The notes under the pieces are model-generated. The model did not search any database. It saw only the letters and a program-made list of their open reading frames with translations, and was not told the origin of the DNA. Of a stretch of 38,382 nucleotides of DNA, positions 17,771 through 24,920 are shown in pieces (the first letter of the stretch is position 1; the number at the start of each line of letters is the position of its first letter). The stretch lies in IMG/VR virus record IMGVR_UViG_3300044733_003732, positions 1-38,382 of that record. One strand, given 5' to 3'. The position numbers and the translations under genes were made by a program. Origin of the DNA: a virus.

Positions 17771-18308
17771 TTTTTCCTCCTGGTCTGTGGCCATGCCAAA
17801 CATCTGGATAAGCTGGATCTCTTGGCGGGTCAATATCAAATACTGATATTGATGATTTTTGTTCTAGAGGAATGCTTTCTATTTTTTCTTGCCATACATC
17901 TTTAACTAATTTAGTAGCTTTTTCAGTTTTTTCGCTTCTATCTAAAGGCACATCCATAATTATATTTAAATAATCATTAAATATTGCTCTAGCAACTAAT
18001 CCAGAAACTCCCAGCAACCCCATTTTTCTATATTTTGGATTTACATAAACTCTTTCATTTCTTCCATTTTTATTAACGGTGCAATACAAGTCTGGGTATT
18101 CTGTAGGAAAATAATCTGAAATAACGACAGTGTTTTCGGGATGCACATCATTAAAATAAATTGCGCTTACATATTTTATAGATGAATGGTTTAATTTTGT
18201 AACATGTATCCAGGAGCCCTTTAGTTCATTAGGCATTGCAGAAAATACGGGCACAAGGTTTTCTCCGACCATTTTCATCTCTATAATATTATATTGCGCT
18301 TGAATCAT
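17763..18308 (-). CDS. GNAT-like protein
   Basis: 181 aa. The stretch ERVYVNPKYRKMGLLGVSG (about residues 93-111) resembles the acetyl-CoA loop of GNAT acyltransferases (V-x-P-x-Y-R-x-x-G-x-x), preceded by strands AIYFN and TVVISDYF. The C-terminus is Pro/His/Gly-rich (YPDVWHGHRPGG). Start ATG 18308 overlaps the PASTA-Hint gene by 20 bases and has AAAGGA about nine bases upstream. If active, it might acylate a virion protein; the substrate is unknown and the family call is moderate. Confidence 0.5.
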   Translation of the reverse strand: MIQAQYNIIEMKMVGENLVPVFSAMPNELKGSWIHVTKLNHSSIKYVSAIYFNDVHPENTVVISDYFPTEYPDLYCTVNKNGRNERVYVNPKYRKMGLLGVSGLVARAIFNDYLNIIMDVPLDRSEKTEKATKLVKDVWQEKIESIPLEQKSSISVFDIDPPRDPAYPDVWHGHRPGGKNG

Positions 18309-19371
18309 GAGTTAACATCCTTTCTGTAAAAAACATATCGTATGGCTCACAGTTGATAGAAATAATATCGTGTGGAGCCTGAACTATTTCATAAAGATAA
18401 ATAGGCTCCCAGCTGCTAGTGTCATATGAATAAACCAAATCAGTTTCTTTAACTATATTTACTGAAGTTTCAAACTTAGATACGCCATTTCTTTTAATTA
18501 AAATATAGTGGTATTGAGAAAATATATCTTCATTAATTACAACCGCATATGCAGATTGTGTTTTATAGATATTAGCTATAGTTGTAACTTCTGGGATTAT
18601 GCTAGGATTATTATCTGACCAAGCAATCGCTTGAGCAGTTATTCCTTCATCTCCTTCATAAGGGAATCCTTCAATATTTGCAGATAAAAGAGTGTCTCCG
18701 ACTCGTAAATCTCCTGCTTTAACAAGACCATCGGTAGTTCTAACTAAAGTTGTAATGCCAACGCTTTTGCCACCAAAACTAAATAGTGCGCTAAGATCAA
18801 GATTAGTCAGATCTCCAGATCCTCCAAAGAGCGGTGTGTCAAATGCTGGTTCGTTGAATGCTGGTTCGTTGAATGCTGGTTCGTTGAATCCTGGGTTAAA
18901 TCCTGGGTTAGGAACACCACAGAAACTTCTTCCTAAATAAACATCTGGACATCCAGCTGTCCATGACCGCTGATAAGCATCTCCGTAGCCTTGAGAGTCT
19001 ACACCAGTACAGTAAGTTGGTGCATCAACATAATCACAAACAACACCAAATCCTGGGTTAAATCCTGGGTTAGCAAATCCTGGGTTGAATCCTGGGTTAA
19101 ATCCTGGGTTAAAGTTTGGTGGAGCTACATAATTATAATAATTAAAAGAAACTTGTGAACCAATTAAAACCGTAGATCCTGCAGCTTGCGATTGAGAAAC
19201 AATTCCTAGATTTAAATTAATATTTTCTGTATTTGTTGGAGTATCTACTGGCACTAAGCCAACGGCATTTAATACAGCTATTGCCTGGTCTCTATTTAAT
19301 CCAGATAGGTTGGGTACATCTACTTTTCTGATACCTAATCGGCTAAAAAATTTTTTATTGAGTCTTGACAT
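18289..19371 (-). CDS. PASTA domain, NPGF-repeat linker and Hint-like domain protein
   Basis: 360 aa with three parts. Residues 17-79 are a PASTA domain (VPNLSGLNRDQAIAVLNAVG, then GSTVLIGSQVSFNY); PASTA domains bind cell-wall peptidoglycan. Residues 86-181 hold NPGF and NEPAF tandem repeats around a four-cysteine segment (C112, C121, C141, C151). Residues 203-356 look like a Hint fold: GITTLVRTTDGLVKAGDLRV, GDTLLS, and a block G-like FFTERMLTHD. The usual Cys1 is replaced by Ser203 and the terminal His-Asn by His-Asp, so splicing is unlikely though N-terminal self-cleavage is conceivable. Probably a virion protein touching the cell wall. Confidence 0.7.
   Translation of the reverse strand: MSRLNKKFFSRLGIRKVDVPNLSGLNRDQAIAVLNAVGLVPVDTPTNTENINLNLGIVSQSQAAGSTVLIGSQVSFNYYNYVAPPNFNPGFNPGFNPGFANPGFNPGFGVVCDYVDAPTYCTGVDSQGYGDAYQRSWTAGCPDVYLGRSFCGVPNPGFNPGFNEPAFNEPAFNEPAFDTPLFGGSGDLTNLDLSALFSFGGKSVGITTLVRTTDGLVKAGDLRVGDTLLSANIEGFPYEGDEGITAQAIAWSDNNPSIIPEVTTIANIYKTQSAYAVVINEDIFSQYHYILIKRNGVSKFETSVNIVKETDLVYSYDTSSWEPIYLYEIVQAPHDIISINCEPYDMFFTERMLTHDSSAI
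18841..19116 (-). repeat. In-frame 12-bp and 15-bp tandem repeats (NPGF / NEPAF)
   Basis: Within the PASTA-Hint gene. Units of 12 bp (AATCCTGGGTTA on the plus strand, coding NPGF) occur in two clusters near 18885-18911 and 19050-19111, and 15-bp units coding FNEPA occur three times at about 18843-18887. Repeat copies are almost identical at DNA level, so recent expansion or slippage is likely and length may vary between relatives. Confidence 0.85.
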
Positions 19372-19374
19372 TTA

Positions 19375-20847
19375 TCAAGCTACCAAGTCTCCAAAAGCGA
19401 CCCAGCTATTCGTGCCTCTTTTGATTATAGTTGCGGCAGACCACTGTGTTCTGAGCTTTAAACCTGGTGTAGCATTAATAGTAAAACCATCTCCAGCTAT
19501 TGTTACCTGAGAAGATCCAGTTTGAAGAACTTCAAATGTTGTTCCTACTGGGAATGATGTTGAATCTGTTATTGTAAAGGTTCCGCCACCTGACATTTCA
19601 ATAATCTTTCCCATATCCATTAAAACTGCAGTATAAGACCCAGTCTTGGCGGCAAATGTTTGAAGGCTGCTATCTTTTTCAAATAAAACAACACCCTTCA
19701 TTGGCTCATGGAATTGACATGCATAGTAAAGCTGTGGAGCATCTAGTGGAAGTAAAATTTCTATTTGTCCAGTAGCTGTTCCAGATCCTGCTATACCAGT
19801 CTCATAAACATTTGCTTGATTGTATGCTCCATATGAAGTTTGAAACCAAAACGGATGTCCTGGTGCTTGTATAGAAATTCTGGCAGGCTTTCCAGGAATT
19901 AAAGTAATTGGTCCATTTATAGTTCCATTTACTACGTATCCACCTGTTCCACTATTAAAAATCTGATAGTCTAAAGCTGGCTGAGTTTTAGCTAGGTAGG
20001 TTGTTGTAGCTGCTGTTTGTGATAAATATGTAGAAGCAGCATCAGTTATCTTTAAATAGTCAGAAGCTGCCGTTGCTGTATTTAATTTTGTTCCTAATGC
20101 TGTTGTAATAGTGGTTGCAAAGTTTTGATCATCATTTATTGCTGCTGCAAGTTCATTTAAAGTATTTAAAGCTGTCGGAGCAGAATCCAATATATTATTA
20201 AATACTGTAGTAGCTGCTGTAGTAGCTGTTGTCTCAGCATATGTCTTAGTAGATATAATTGAAGTATCTACAGATATTGCACCAGTTGTATCATTGTATG
20301 ATAATCCAGATCCAAGGCTGTTACCTACCGCATCTTGTGCTCTCTCATCTGTAAAATAAAGATTTGTTCCTTCTGATAGAGAAGATGTTGATGATGGAAT
20401 TTCTGTATCTCTAGCAATAGTGGCTGGAATTTCTGAGTCTGGAATCTTACCACTTGAATCTAGTGAAGCCACTCCATCTGGCTGACCAATATCTCCGTAT
20501 GGAACATATCCAGTTGTTGAATCTGTTAAAGTTGTTGAAAGACTAGTTGTTGTTACTACATCTGGACCAGTTGAAAGACTTATGCTGTTATTCTCATCAC
20601 TGTAAGATACAACTATATTTGAATGCGTTCCAGCAGATAAAGCTGCGGCTACTCCATCTTGTGCCATTTCTTGTACTTCTGCAACTGGTGGTGTTAGATA
20701 AGGCAAGGCTGACCAGATATTAATTCCGTTTCCTGCTTTTACCTTGTTTAAAGTTGTGTCAATACCAAGTTCGCCAGACTCCAAAATTTTGGTAGAAGAG
20801 TTCCATTGAGTTGTTGTGCCTCTTCTTATTCTTATTCTAGATGCCAT
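19375..20847 (-). CDS. Tail fibre protein, Mtd-like N-terminus and cupredoxin-like segment
   Basis: 490 aa. Residues 1-50 ([36 protein letters not shown]) match the N-terminal domain of phage tropism-determinant-like proteins, which anchors the fibre. Residues 60-290 are fibre repeats including SAPTALNTLNELAAAINDD. Residues 310-392 form a beta domain with H331, C377, H380 and M383 (GHPF; CQFHEPM), a set resembling type-1 copper ligands, shared with the 318-aa protein. The last 90 residues are a separate beta domain. Virion receptor-contact role inferred. Confidence 0.8.
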   Translation of the reverse strand: MASRIRIRRGTTTQWNSSTKILESGELGIDTTLNKVKAGNGINIWSALPYLTPPVAEVQEMAQDGVAAALSAGTHSNIVVSYSDENNSISLSTGPDVVTTTSLSTTLTDSTTGYVPYGDIGQPDGVASLDSSGKIPDSEIPATIARDTEIPSSTSSLSEGTNLYFTDERAQDAVGNSLGSGLSYNDTTGAISVDTSIISTKTYAETTATTAATTVFNNILDSAPTALNTLNELAAAINDDQNFATTITTALGTKLNTATAASDYLKITDAASTYLSQTAATTTYLAKTQPALDYQIFNSGTGGYVVNGTINGPITLIPGKPARISIQAPGHPFWFQTSYGAYNQANVYETGIAGSGTATGQIEILLPLDAPQLYYACQFHEPMKGVVLFEKDSSLQTFAAKTGSYTAVLMDMGKIIEMSGGGTFTITDSTSFPVGTTFEVLQTGSSQVTIAGDGFTINATPGLKLRTQWSAATIIKRGTNSWVAFGDLVA

Positions 20848-21078
20848 TTATATCATCACAACCTTTCCTTCAAGACAGCAGTTGTCTCCTCCGCTCAGAG
20901 TTTCAATTGCCATATTGTAAGAGTGCTCTAAAAAGTCTTCTCTTCCAGTAGCCCAATTAATATTAAGTAGTTTTACTGTTTTATTTTCAGAAATATTTTT
21001 GATAGTCAAATTAAGCAGAGGCGCTGTATCGCTTTCCTCTACTTCCCATTCCCAATTACCTACGGTCTCTATTGTCAT
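20848..21078 (-). CDS. Small protein of unknown function (76 aa)
   Basis: 76 aa, acidic, mainly beta ([18 protein letters not shown]), with adjacent cysteines (DNCCLEG). Its ATG overlaps the stop of the 318-aa fibre gene as ATGA, and it abuts the 490-aa fibre gene, so it is produced with them. Possibly a small assembly factor or structural protein. I do not recognise a family. Confidence 0.65.
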   Translation of the reverse strand: MTIETVGNWEWEVEESDTAPLLNLTIKNISENKTVKLLNINWATGREDFLEHSYNMAIETLSGGDNCCLEGKVVMI

Positions 21079-22031
21079 ATTGTTGCTATATCCTTAATAG
21101 TTATGGTACCAGTCATTCCACTATGAAACGAGCAAAGGTATCCGTAATTTCCGTTTATACCTTGAGGAATTTGCCAATATAGGGTTCCGCTAGTTTTGCC
21201 TTGAGCATCGGTACCAGTAGATATGACTCCTGTTGTTGAAACGTGAATCAGCCCTGTGTTGTAATTTGCTCCAGAAAATCTAATCAAAAATGGGTGTCCA
21301 GAAACATTTAAATTAAATGCTATGGTTGTACCTGAAATTGCATATATTGTTGGATTGCTTCCGCCATATTGATTCATAAATAGATATGCTGAAGATCCAC
21401 TATTTGTTACATCTAACCTAGTAATTGCAGGATAAGCAATTTTATCAATTGTAAGACCAGCGTTTGTTACATCTGTTTGTCCATTAAAAGTTGCTGCGCC
21501 TGCTGGGCCCTGATCTCCAGTATCGCCCTTTAATCCTTGTGGACCTTGTGGTCCTGTGTCACCAGTATCTCCCTTTAAACCCTGTGGCCCAGGTACGGTG
21601 CTTGCTGCACCTGCTGCACCTGTTAAACCTGTTTCTCCTCTTAAACCTTGTGGACCTGTTAAACCTTGAATTCCTTGTGCACCTGCTGCGCCAGTTAATC
21701 CTGTATCGCCTTTTGGTCCTGTTAATCCTGTATCGCCTTTTAGTCCTTGTGGCCCTTGCGGCCCTGCTGGACCTTGTGGTCCAGGCACAGTACTTGCTGC
21801 ACCTGTTGGGCCAACTGGGCCCTGATCTCCAGTATCGCCCTTTGGACCTGGAACTGTACTATCTGCACCTCTATCTCCTATAATAAAAGGAAGGTTACTC
21901 CAAAGACTTGTACCGTTACCAATTTTTAATCTATTAAGAGTTGTATCTATTCCAAGCTCGCCTACTTTTAATATTTTAGTAGATTGAGACCATTGAGATG
22001 TAGTGCCACGTCTTATTTGTACAATAGCCAT
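21075..22031 (-). CDS. Collagen-like tail fibre protein with Mtd-like N-terminus and cupredoxin-like C-terminus
   Basis: 318 aa. Residues 1-52 repeat the N-terminal anchor of the 490-aa protein ([18 protein letters not shown]). Residues 55-185 are Gly-X-Y repeats ([26 protein letters not shown]), with nearly all prolines in the X position, as in bacterial collagens. Residues 190-318 form a beta domain with H246, C300, H303 and M306 ([12 protein letters not shown]). It is thus a three-part fibre: anchor, triple helix, tip. Overlaps its neighbours on both sides (TAATG and ATGA). Confidence 0.85.
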   Translation of the reverse strand: MAIVQIRRGTTSQWSQSTKILKVGELGIDTTLNRLKIGNGTSLWSNLPFIIGDRGADSTVPGPKGDTGDQGPVGPTGAASTVPGPQGPAGPQGPQGLKGDTGLTGPKGDTGLTGAAGAQGIQGLTGPQGLRGETGLTGAAGAASTVPGPQGLKGDTGDTGPQGPQGLKGDTGDQGPAGAATFNGQTDVTNAGLTIDKIAYPAITRLDVTNSGSSAYLFMNQYGGSNPTIYAISGTTIAFNLNVSGHPFLIRFSGANYNTGLIHVSTTGVISTGTDAQGKTSGTLYWQIPQGINGNYGYLCSFHSGMTGTITIKDIATI

Positions 22032-22333
22032 TACGCTTCACCTGCATCAAGATTTCCTGGTAAGTTTCCAAACTCTGAAAATGGATTTCCTCCATCTAAG
22101 GTTCCAGTTGATGCAACTGTAGATTCCGAAACAGAAAAAACATTTCCGTCGTAAGTATGAACATGGTCTAATAAGCCAGTAATTGCTCCGCCACCGATTG
22201 GATTCCAGGTGGTACCATCATAGTATCTTAGCTCTGATTCTGTTACATTATAATAAAGATCACCAATTCTACCTACAACTGGATCTGATTCTAATGCTAC
22301 TGCATGTAAAGGGACTAATCTTTTTACAGACAC
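22031..22333 (-). CDS. Small fibre-related protein (100 aa)
   Basis: 100 aa. Contains [23 protein letters not shown], the short G-D-L-Y-Y-N... Y-Y-D-G-T-x-W unit used in many phage fibre proteins, and [13 protein letters not shown]. No repeats beyond one unit. Its stop overlaps the ATG of the collagen-like fibre gene (TAATG). Likely a virion component of the fibre complex. Confidence 0.65.
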   Translation of the reverse strand: MSVKRLVPLHAVALESDPVVGRIGDLYYNVTESELRYYDGTTWNPIGGGAITGLLDHVHTYDGNVFSVSESTVASTGTLDGGNPFSEFGNLPGNLDAGEA

Positions 22334-22344
22334 TTAATGCCCCC

Positions 22345-23730
22345 TTATCCTACGATTACTACCGTATATGCTCCAGCGGCTGGTGCTACTGTGAATCCTA
22401 GTGTTACAACACTTGTAGAAGTTCTAACTACATCGCACTCTACGGTTTCGTATGTATTAGAATCATAAACTTGAACAGAGACATCTCTTGCTCCAAGGTT
22501 GTGGGTTACAGGTATCTGTGTTAAAACACCGTTTCCAATTGTTCCTGAAAACTTTCTTGTAATTGCGTGATAATTTGTACCATTATTTGTAAGGGTCCAG
22601 CGATCATCAGACTCGTTCCATAGAATTTCTACATCTGCACCTTCGCCACGCTCTACACGAATTCCAGCATCTGCTGTTGGAGTTCCAGTAAAGTCAGTAT
22701 TAAGGTTAATCTTATTATCAACAATATTTACCTGAGTGGTATTTACTGAGTTAATTGTTCCAGTTACATTAAGGTTTCCGCCAACATTTAAGTTGTTGGT
22801 AATTGTTACATCATCTGGTAAACCAATTGTTACTGTGGTTCCTTCTCCAGATGTAGGGCTAACTGTTACTTCGTTAGCTGTTCCTGTGATATTTGCAACG
22901 TAATCACCAGTGGTTTGTGTTCCAAGGTTTACGTTCTTAACAGATACTGCGCCATCTGTTACGGTAAAATCTGCTGTAGCAAAAGAAGCAACACCACGGT
23001 TTGTAGTTGTTGCAATTTCTGCATCTACTGTTAGGGTTCCTGCTGCATCATCGTATGTTACATCGATGCCTTCGCCTGCAACAATTTGTCCGCCAACAAT
23101 ATCTTGTACACGCTCAGCATTTAATGTTACTGCGCCTGATGTTACTGTAAAGTCTGTTGCGTCAAAGCTTGCAACACCCTTATTTGATGAGGTTGCATCT
23201 TCTGCTGATATTGTAATTGTGTTATCTGTTACAAGAACATCAATTCCTTCTCCGCCGTTAACCTCTAGTGTTTCTGTCAATAAATTGATTGATGTTGAAT
23301 CTGCTCCATCGCCTGAAACTGTAAGTGTTGTTGCAACATCTACTGTTCCTGCTGCTGTTAAGCGACCTTGTGCATCTACTGTAAAAGTAGGAATCTGTGT
23401 TTGTGATCCATATGATCCTGGTGTTACTGTAGTATCATTAAGTTTAAGAGTTGTTGTTCCTGCTGTATCGTTATATGTAGCAGTTAATGCTGTTCCGCCA
23501 AGAACTGATGAACCGATAACATCTTGAATGACTTCTTGGGAGCCAGACATTGGCATCCATGGACCATTAGGTGATGCAAGTCCATTGTAGTAGTACATTA
23601 CATTTTCTACTGTGTTGTAGTAAATCTGTCCAGTTACAGGAGCTGATGGATTTGCTGTAAGCCCCTGAATTCTGGCATTCTGAAGTTCATTCTTATTCAG
23701 ATTGATATCAGTTACAAATAATCTTGCCAT
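22345..23730 (-). CDS. Tail fibre-like virion protein (461 aa)
   Basis: 461 aa. N-terminus ARLFVTDINLNKNELQNARI and the unit GQIYYNTVENVMYYYNG are standard openings of phage fibre proteins. The middle has two copies of a repeat, (N/T)xGVASFDATDFTVTSGAV and RGVASFATADFTVTDGAV, with GEGIDV between. The last 130 residues (DNKINLNTDFTG onward) resemble capping domains seen after repeats in marine phage fibres, and the C-terminus is shared in style with the 149-aa protein (HNLGARDVSVQVYDS against HNMGYNPNVTVKNS). Confidence 0.8.
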   Translation of the reverse strand: MARLFVTDINLNKNELQNARIQGLTANPSAPVTGQIYYNTVENVMYYYNGLASPNGPWMPMSGSQEVIQDVIGSSVLGGTALTATYNDTAGTTTLKLNDTTVTPGSYGSQTQIPTFTVDAQGRLTAAGTVDVATTLTVSGDGADSTSINLLTETLEVNGGEGIDVLVTDNTITISAEDATSSNKGVASFDATDFTVTSGAVTLNAERVQDIVGGQIVAGEGIDVTYDDAAGTLTVDAEIATTTNRGVASFATADFTVTDGAVSVKNVNLGTQTTGDYVANITGTANEVTVSPTSGEGTTVTIGLPDDVTITNNLNVGGNLNVTGTINSVNTTQVNIVDNKINLNTDFTGTPTADAGIRVERGEGADVEILWNESDDRWTLTNNGTNYHAITRKFSGTIGNGVLTQIPVTHNLGARDVSVQVYDSNTYETVECDVVRTSTSVVTLGFTVAPAAGAYTVVIVG

Positions 23731-23743
23731 TTTCTATTCTCCT

Positions 23744-24193
23744 TTAAGACAGGTATGCTGTCCCGCCGAATGGTTGAGCCATTGTCAGCGTAATCTTCAT
23801 GTTACTATTATAGTCTATTCCTGTTTCTAATATGTCTCCTGCGCTATTTTTAACAGTGACATTTGGGTTGTATCCCATGTTGTGAGTTATTTCAAGCGCC
23901 CAATAAGATCCTTGATCTATGACCTGACTTATTGAAAATGGGTAAGTTAGGGTTGCTGTGCTTAAAAGGTAATTTGTTGCTCCCGCCCAAGAAAGATCGT
24001 TTGGCTTTGGGCCATAGAATCTTGTTGTATTTTTGTCGTAGTAGAAATCTCCTTCGACACCAAAATTGGCTGCGGGCTCTCCAAGACCGTTGAGTATGCT
24101 CTTTCCTCTAGGTCCTTGAATTCCAACATTAGGAACTACGACCTTGTGAACTTCTTCGGTTACTACGATGTTATTACTATTATTAGTTGGCAT
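23744..24193 (-). CDS. Virion structural protein (149 aa)
   Basis: 149 aa. Holds a G-x-x-G-D-F-Y-Y-D-x-x-T-x-x-F-Y-G-P unit (residues about 46-63), which commonly marks phage fibre or baseplate proteins, and a C-terminal beta domain (WALEITHNMGYNPNVTVKN) also found at the end of the 461-aa protein. Its start overlaps the stop of the 115-aa gene by one base. Probably part of the tail tip. Confidence 0.7.
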   Translation of the reverse strand: MPTNNSNNIVVTEEVHKVVVPNVGIQGPRGKSILNGLGEPAANFGVEGDFYYDKNTTRFYGPKPNDLSWAGATNYLLSTATLTYPFSISQVIDQGSYWALEITHNMGYNPNVTVKNSAGDILETGIDYNSNMKITLTMAQPFGGTAYLS

Positions 24194-24540
24194 TAGATGG
24201 TCACCGTTTTATTAAGGGTTAAAAATCCCTCAATAATTTTTATTCTGTTTGAATTGCTGTCTACCAAGATTAAATCGTAAGCAGACTTTGGATAAAATAA
24301 TTTATTTGTTTGAGTTGGCGTCATCGTGACTGTTATCTTGCCCAGAAGAGGGTCTATCACAATTCCACCCAATGGTGATGTTAGAGTTGCTGCTAGCTTA
24401 GAAGCAGATGTTCCATCTCTTACCTGCATTTTTGCAGAAGATCCAGTCAGATTAATAGGATTGTCTTGGCTATCTTTATATTCAACAACAAACCTGAAGG
24501 TTGTGTTTTGATCAACTTGAAAGTTTTTTTGGGCTGACAT
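24193..24540 (-). CDS. Virion structural protein, beta-sandwich type (115 aa)
   Basis: 115 aa. The pattern NTTFRFVVEYKDSQDNPINL, KMQVRDG, GKITVTMT, and ending YDLILVDSNSNRIKIIEG is common among small phage tail or baseplate proteins with an Ig-like or jelly-roll fold. First gene of the tail module in this window in the direction of transcription, 68 bases after the holin-like gene. AGGAGAG lies before the ATG. Confidence 0.7.
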   Translation of the reverse strand: MSAQKNFQVDQNTTFRFVVEYKDSQDNPINLTGSSAKMQVRDGTSASKLAATLTSPLGGIVIDPLLGKITVTMTPTQTNKLFYPKSAYDLILVDSNSNRIKIIEGFLTLNKTVTI

Positions 24541-24559
24541 TTCTCTCCTAATAGGAAGA

Positions 24560-24585
24560 CTCCTATGCTTATTTTAGCACAGGAG
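24560..24585. other. Intergenic stem-loop between holin-like and tail genes
   Basis: CTCCTATGCT and AGCACAGGAG form a 10-bp stem with one G-T pair and a six-base loop. It sits in the 68-bp gap between the holin-like gene and the first tail gene. Neither strand has a T-run after it, so I do not call a terminator; an RNA-processing or stability element is possible. Confidence 0.5.
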
Positions 24586-24608
24586 CCGTCCTAATTACTT
24601 TCTTAATT

Positions 24609-24833
24609 TTACTTCTTTGTAAAGCCAAATGAGCTTTCATTTGGATTAAGTGCCTTCAAAATAACTGGTAGACAAGCCGCAATACCACCCTTGATTAAGT
24701 CTCCTGGGTCAGTATTTCCAGTCATGTAAAGAGCAATGGCTGCACCCAAAAAGTGACGACCATAACTTGCTAACGCTGCTAGAATTTTCTCTTGCATGGT
24801 TACCTTTCCATCATTGTTTAGATCTTGTTTCAT
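24609..24833 (-). CDS. Holin-like small membrane protein
   Basis: 74 aa. Residues 4-14 (DLNNDGKVTMQ) resemble an EF-hand-like calcium loop, as in some actinophage holin-type proteins. Residues 16-38 and 46-62 are hydrophobic (LASYGRHFLGAAIALYM and LIKGGIAACLPVILKAL), giving one or two membrane passes. The gene has a perfect AGGAGG ahead of the ATG. The lysozyme gene lies 3 kb away on the other strand. Holin is the best guess; another small membrane protein is possible. Confidence 0.6.
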   Translation of the reverse strand: MKQDLNNDGKVTMQEKILAALASYGRHFLGAAIALYMTGNTDPGDLIKGGIAACLPVILKALNPNESSFGFTKK

Positions 24834-24849
24834 TAGATCCTCCTATTTC

Positions 24850-24886
24850 TGGGCATTGTGCCCAGGAATTTTGGGGTTTCCCCCAA
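24850..24886 (-). other. Two stem-loops in the leader of the holin-like gene
   Basis: On the minus strand TTGGGG-GAAA-CCCCAA (24871-24886) is followed by TGGGCA-CAA-TGCCCA (24850-24864), then AGGAGG. The first hairpin has a GNRA loop and begins at the predicted transcript start. No U-run follows, so an mRNA-stabilising 5' structure is more likely than a terminator. Confidence 0.55.
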
Positions 24887-24891
24887 TATTT

Positions 24892-24920
24892 ATTATATAC
24901 CGTTTAGGCAGAAATGTCTA
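24892..24920 (-). promoter_or_regulatory. Promoter for holin-like gene and tail module
   Basis: Minus-strand TAGACA (24915-24920), 17-bp spacer, TATAAT (24892-24897). The -35 overlaps the final codons of the ribonucleotide reductase gene. The predicted start at about 24885 precedes two stem-loops and a strong ribosome-binding site. It is the best minus-strand promoter seen ahead of the tail genes. Confidence 0.7.

Noticed and set aside
18841-19116. Regular short repeats that could suggest a CRISPR array
   Set aside because: They are 12- and 15-bp in-frame coding repeats without unique spacers.
19375-22031. Diversity-generating retroelement suggested by Mtd-like N-termini
   Set aside because: No reverse transcriptase, template repeat or adenine-biased variable region is seen in the window.
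22910-23527. 205-aa plus-strand frame
   Set aside because: Antisense to the 461-aa fibre gene; low-complexity Ser/Val/Thr composition mirrors the repeats.
24560-24585. Intrinsic terminator between holin-like and tail genes
   Set aside because: No T-run on either strand after the stem.
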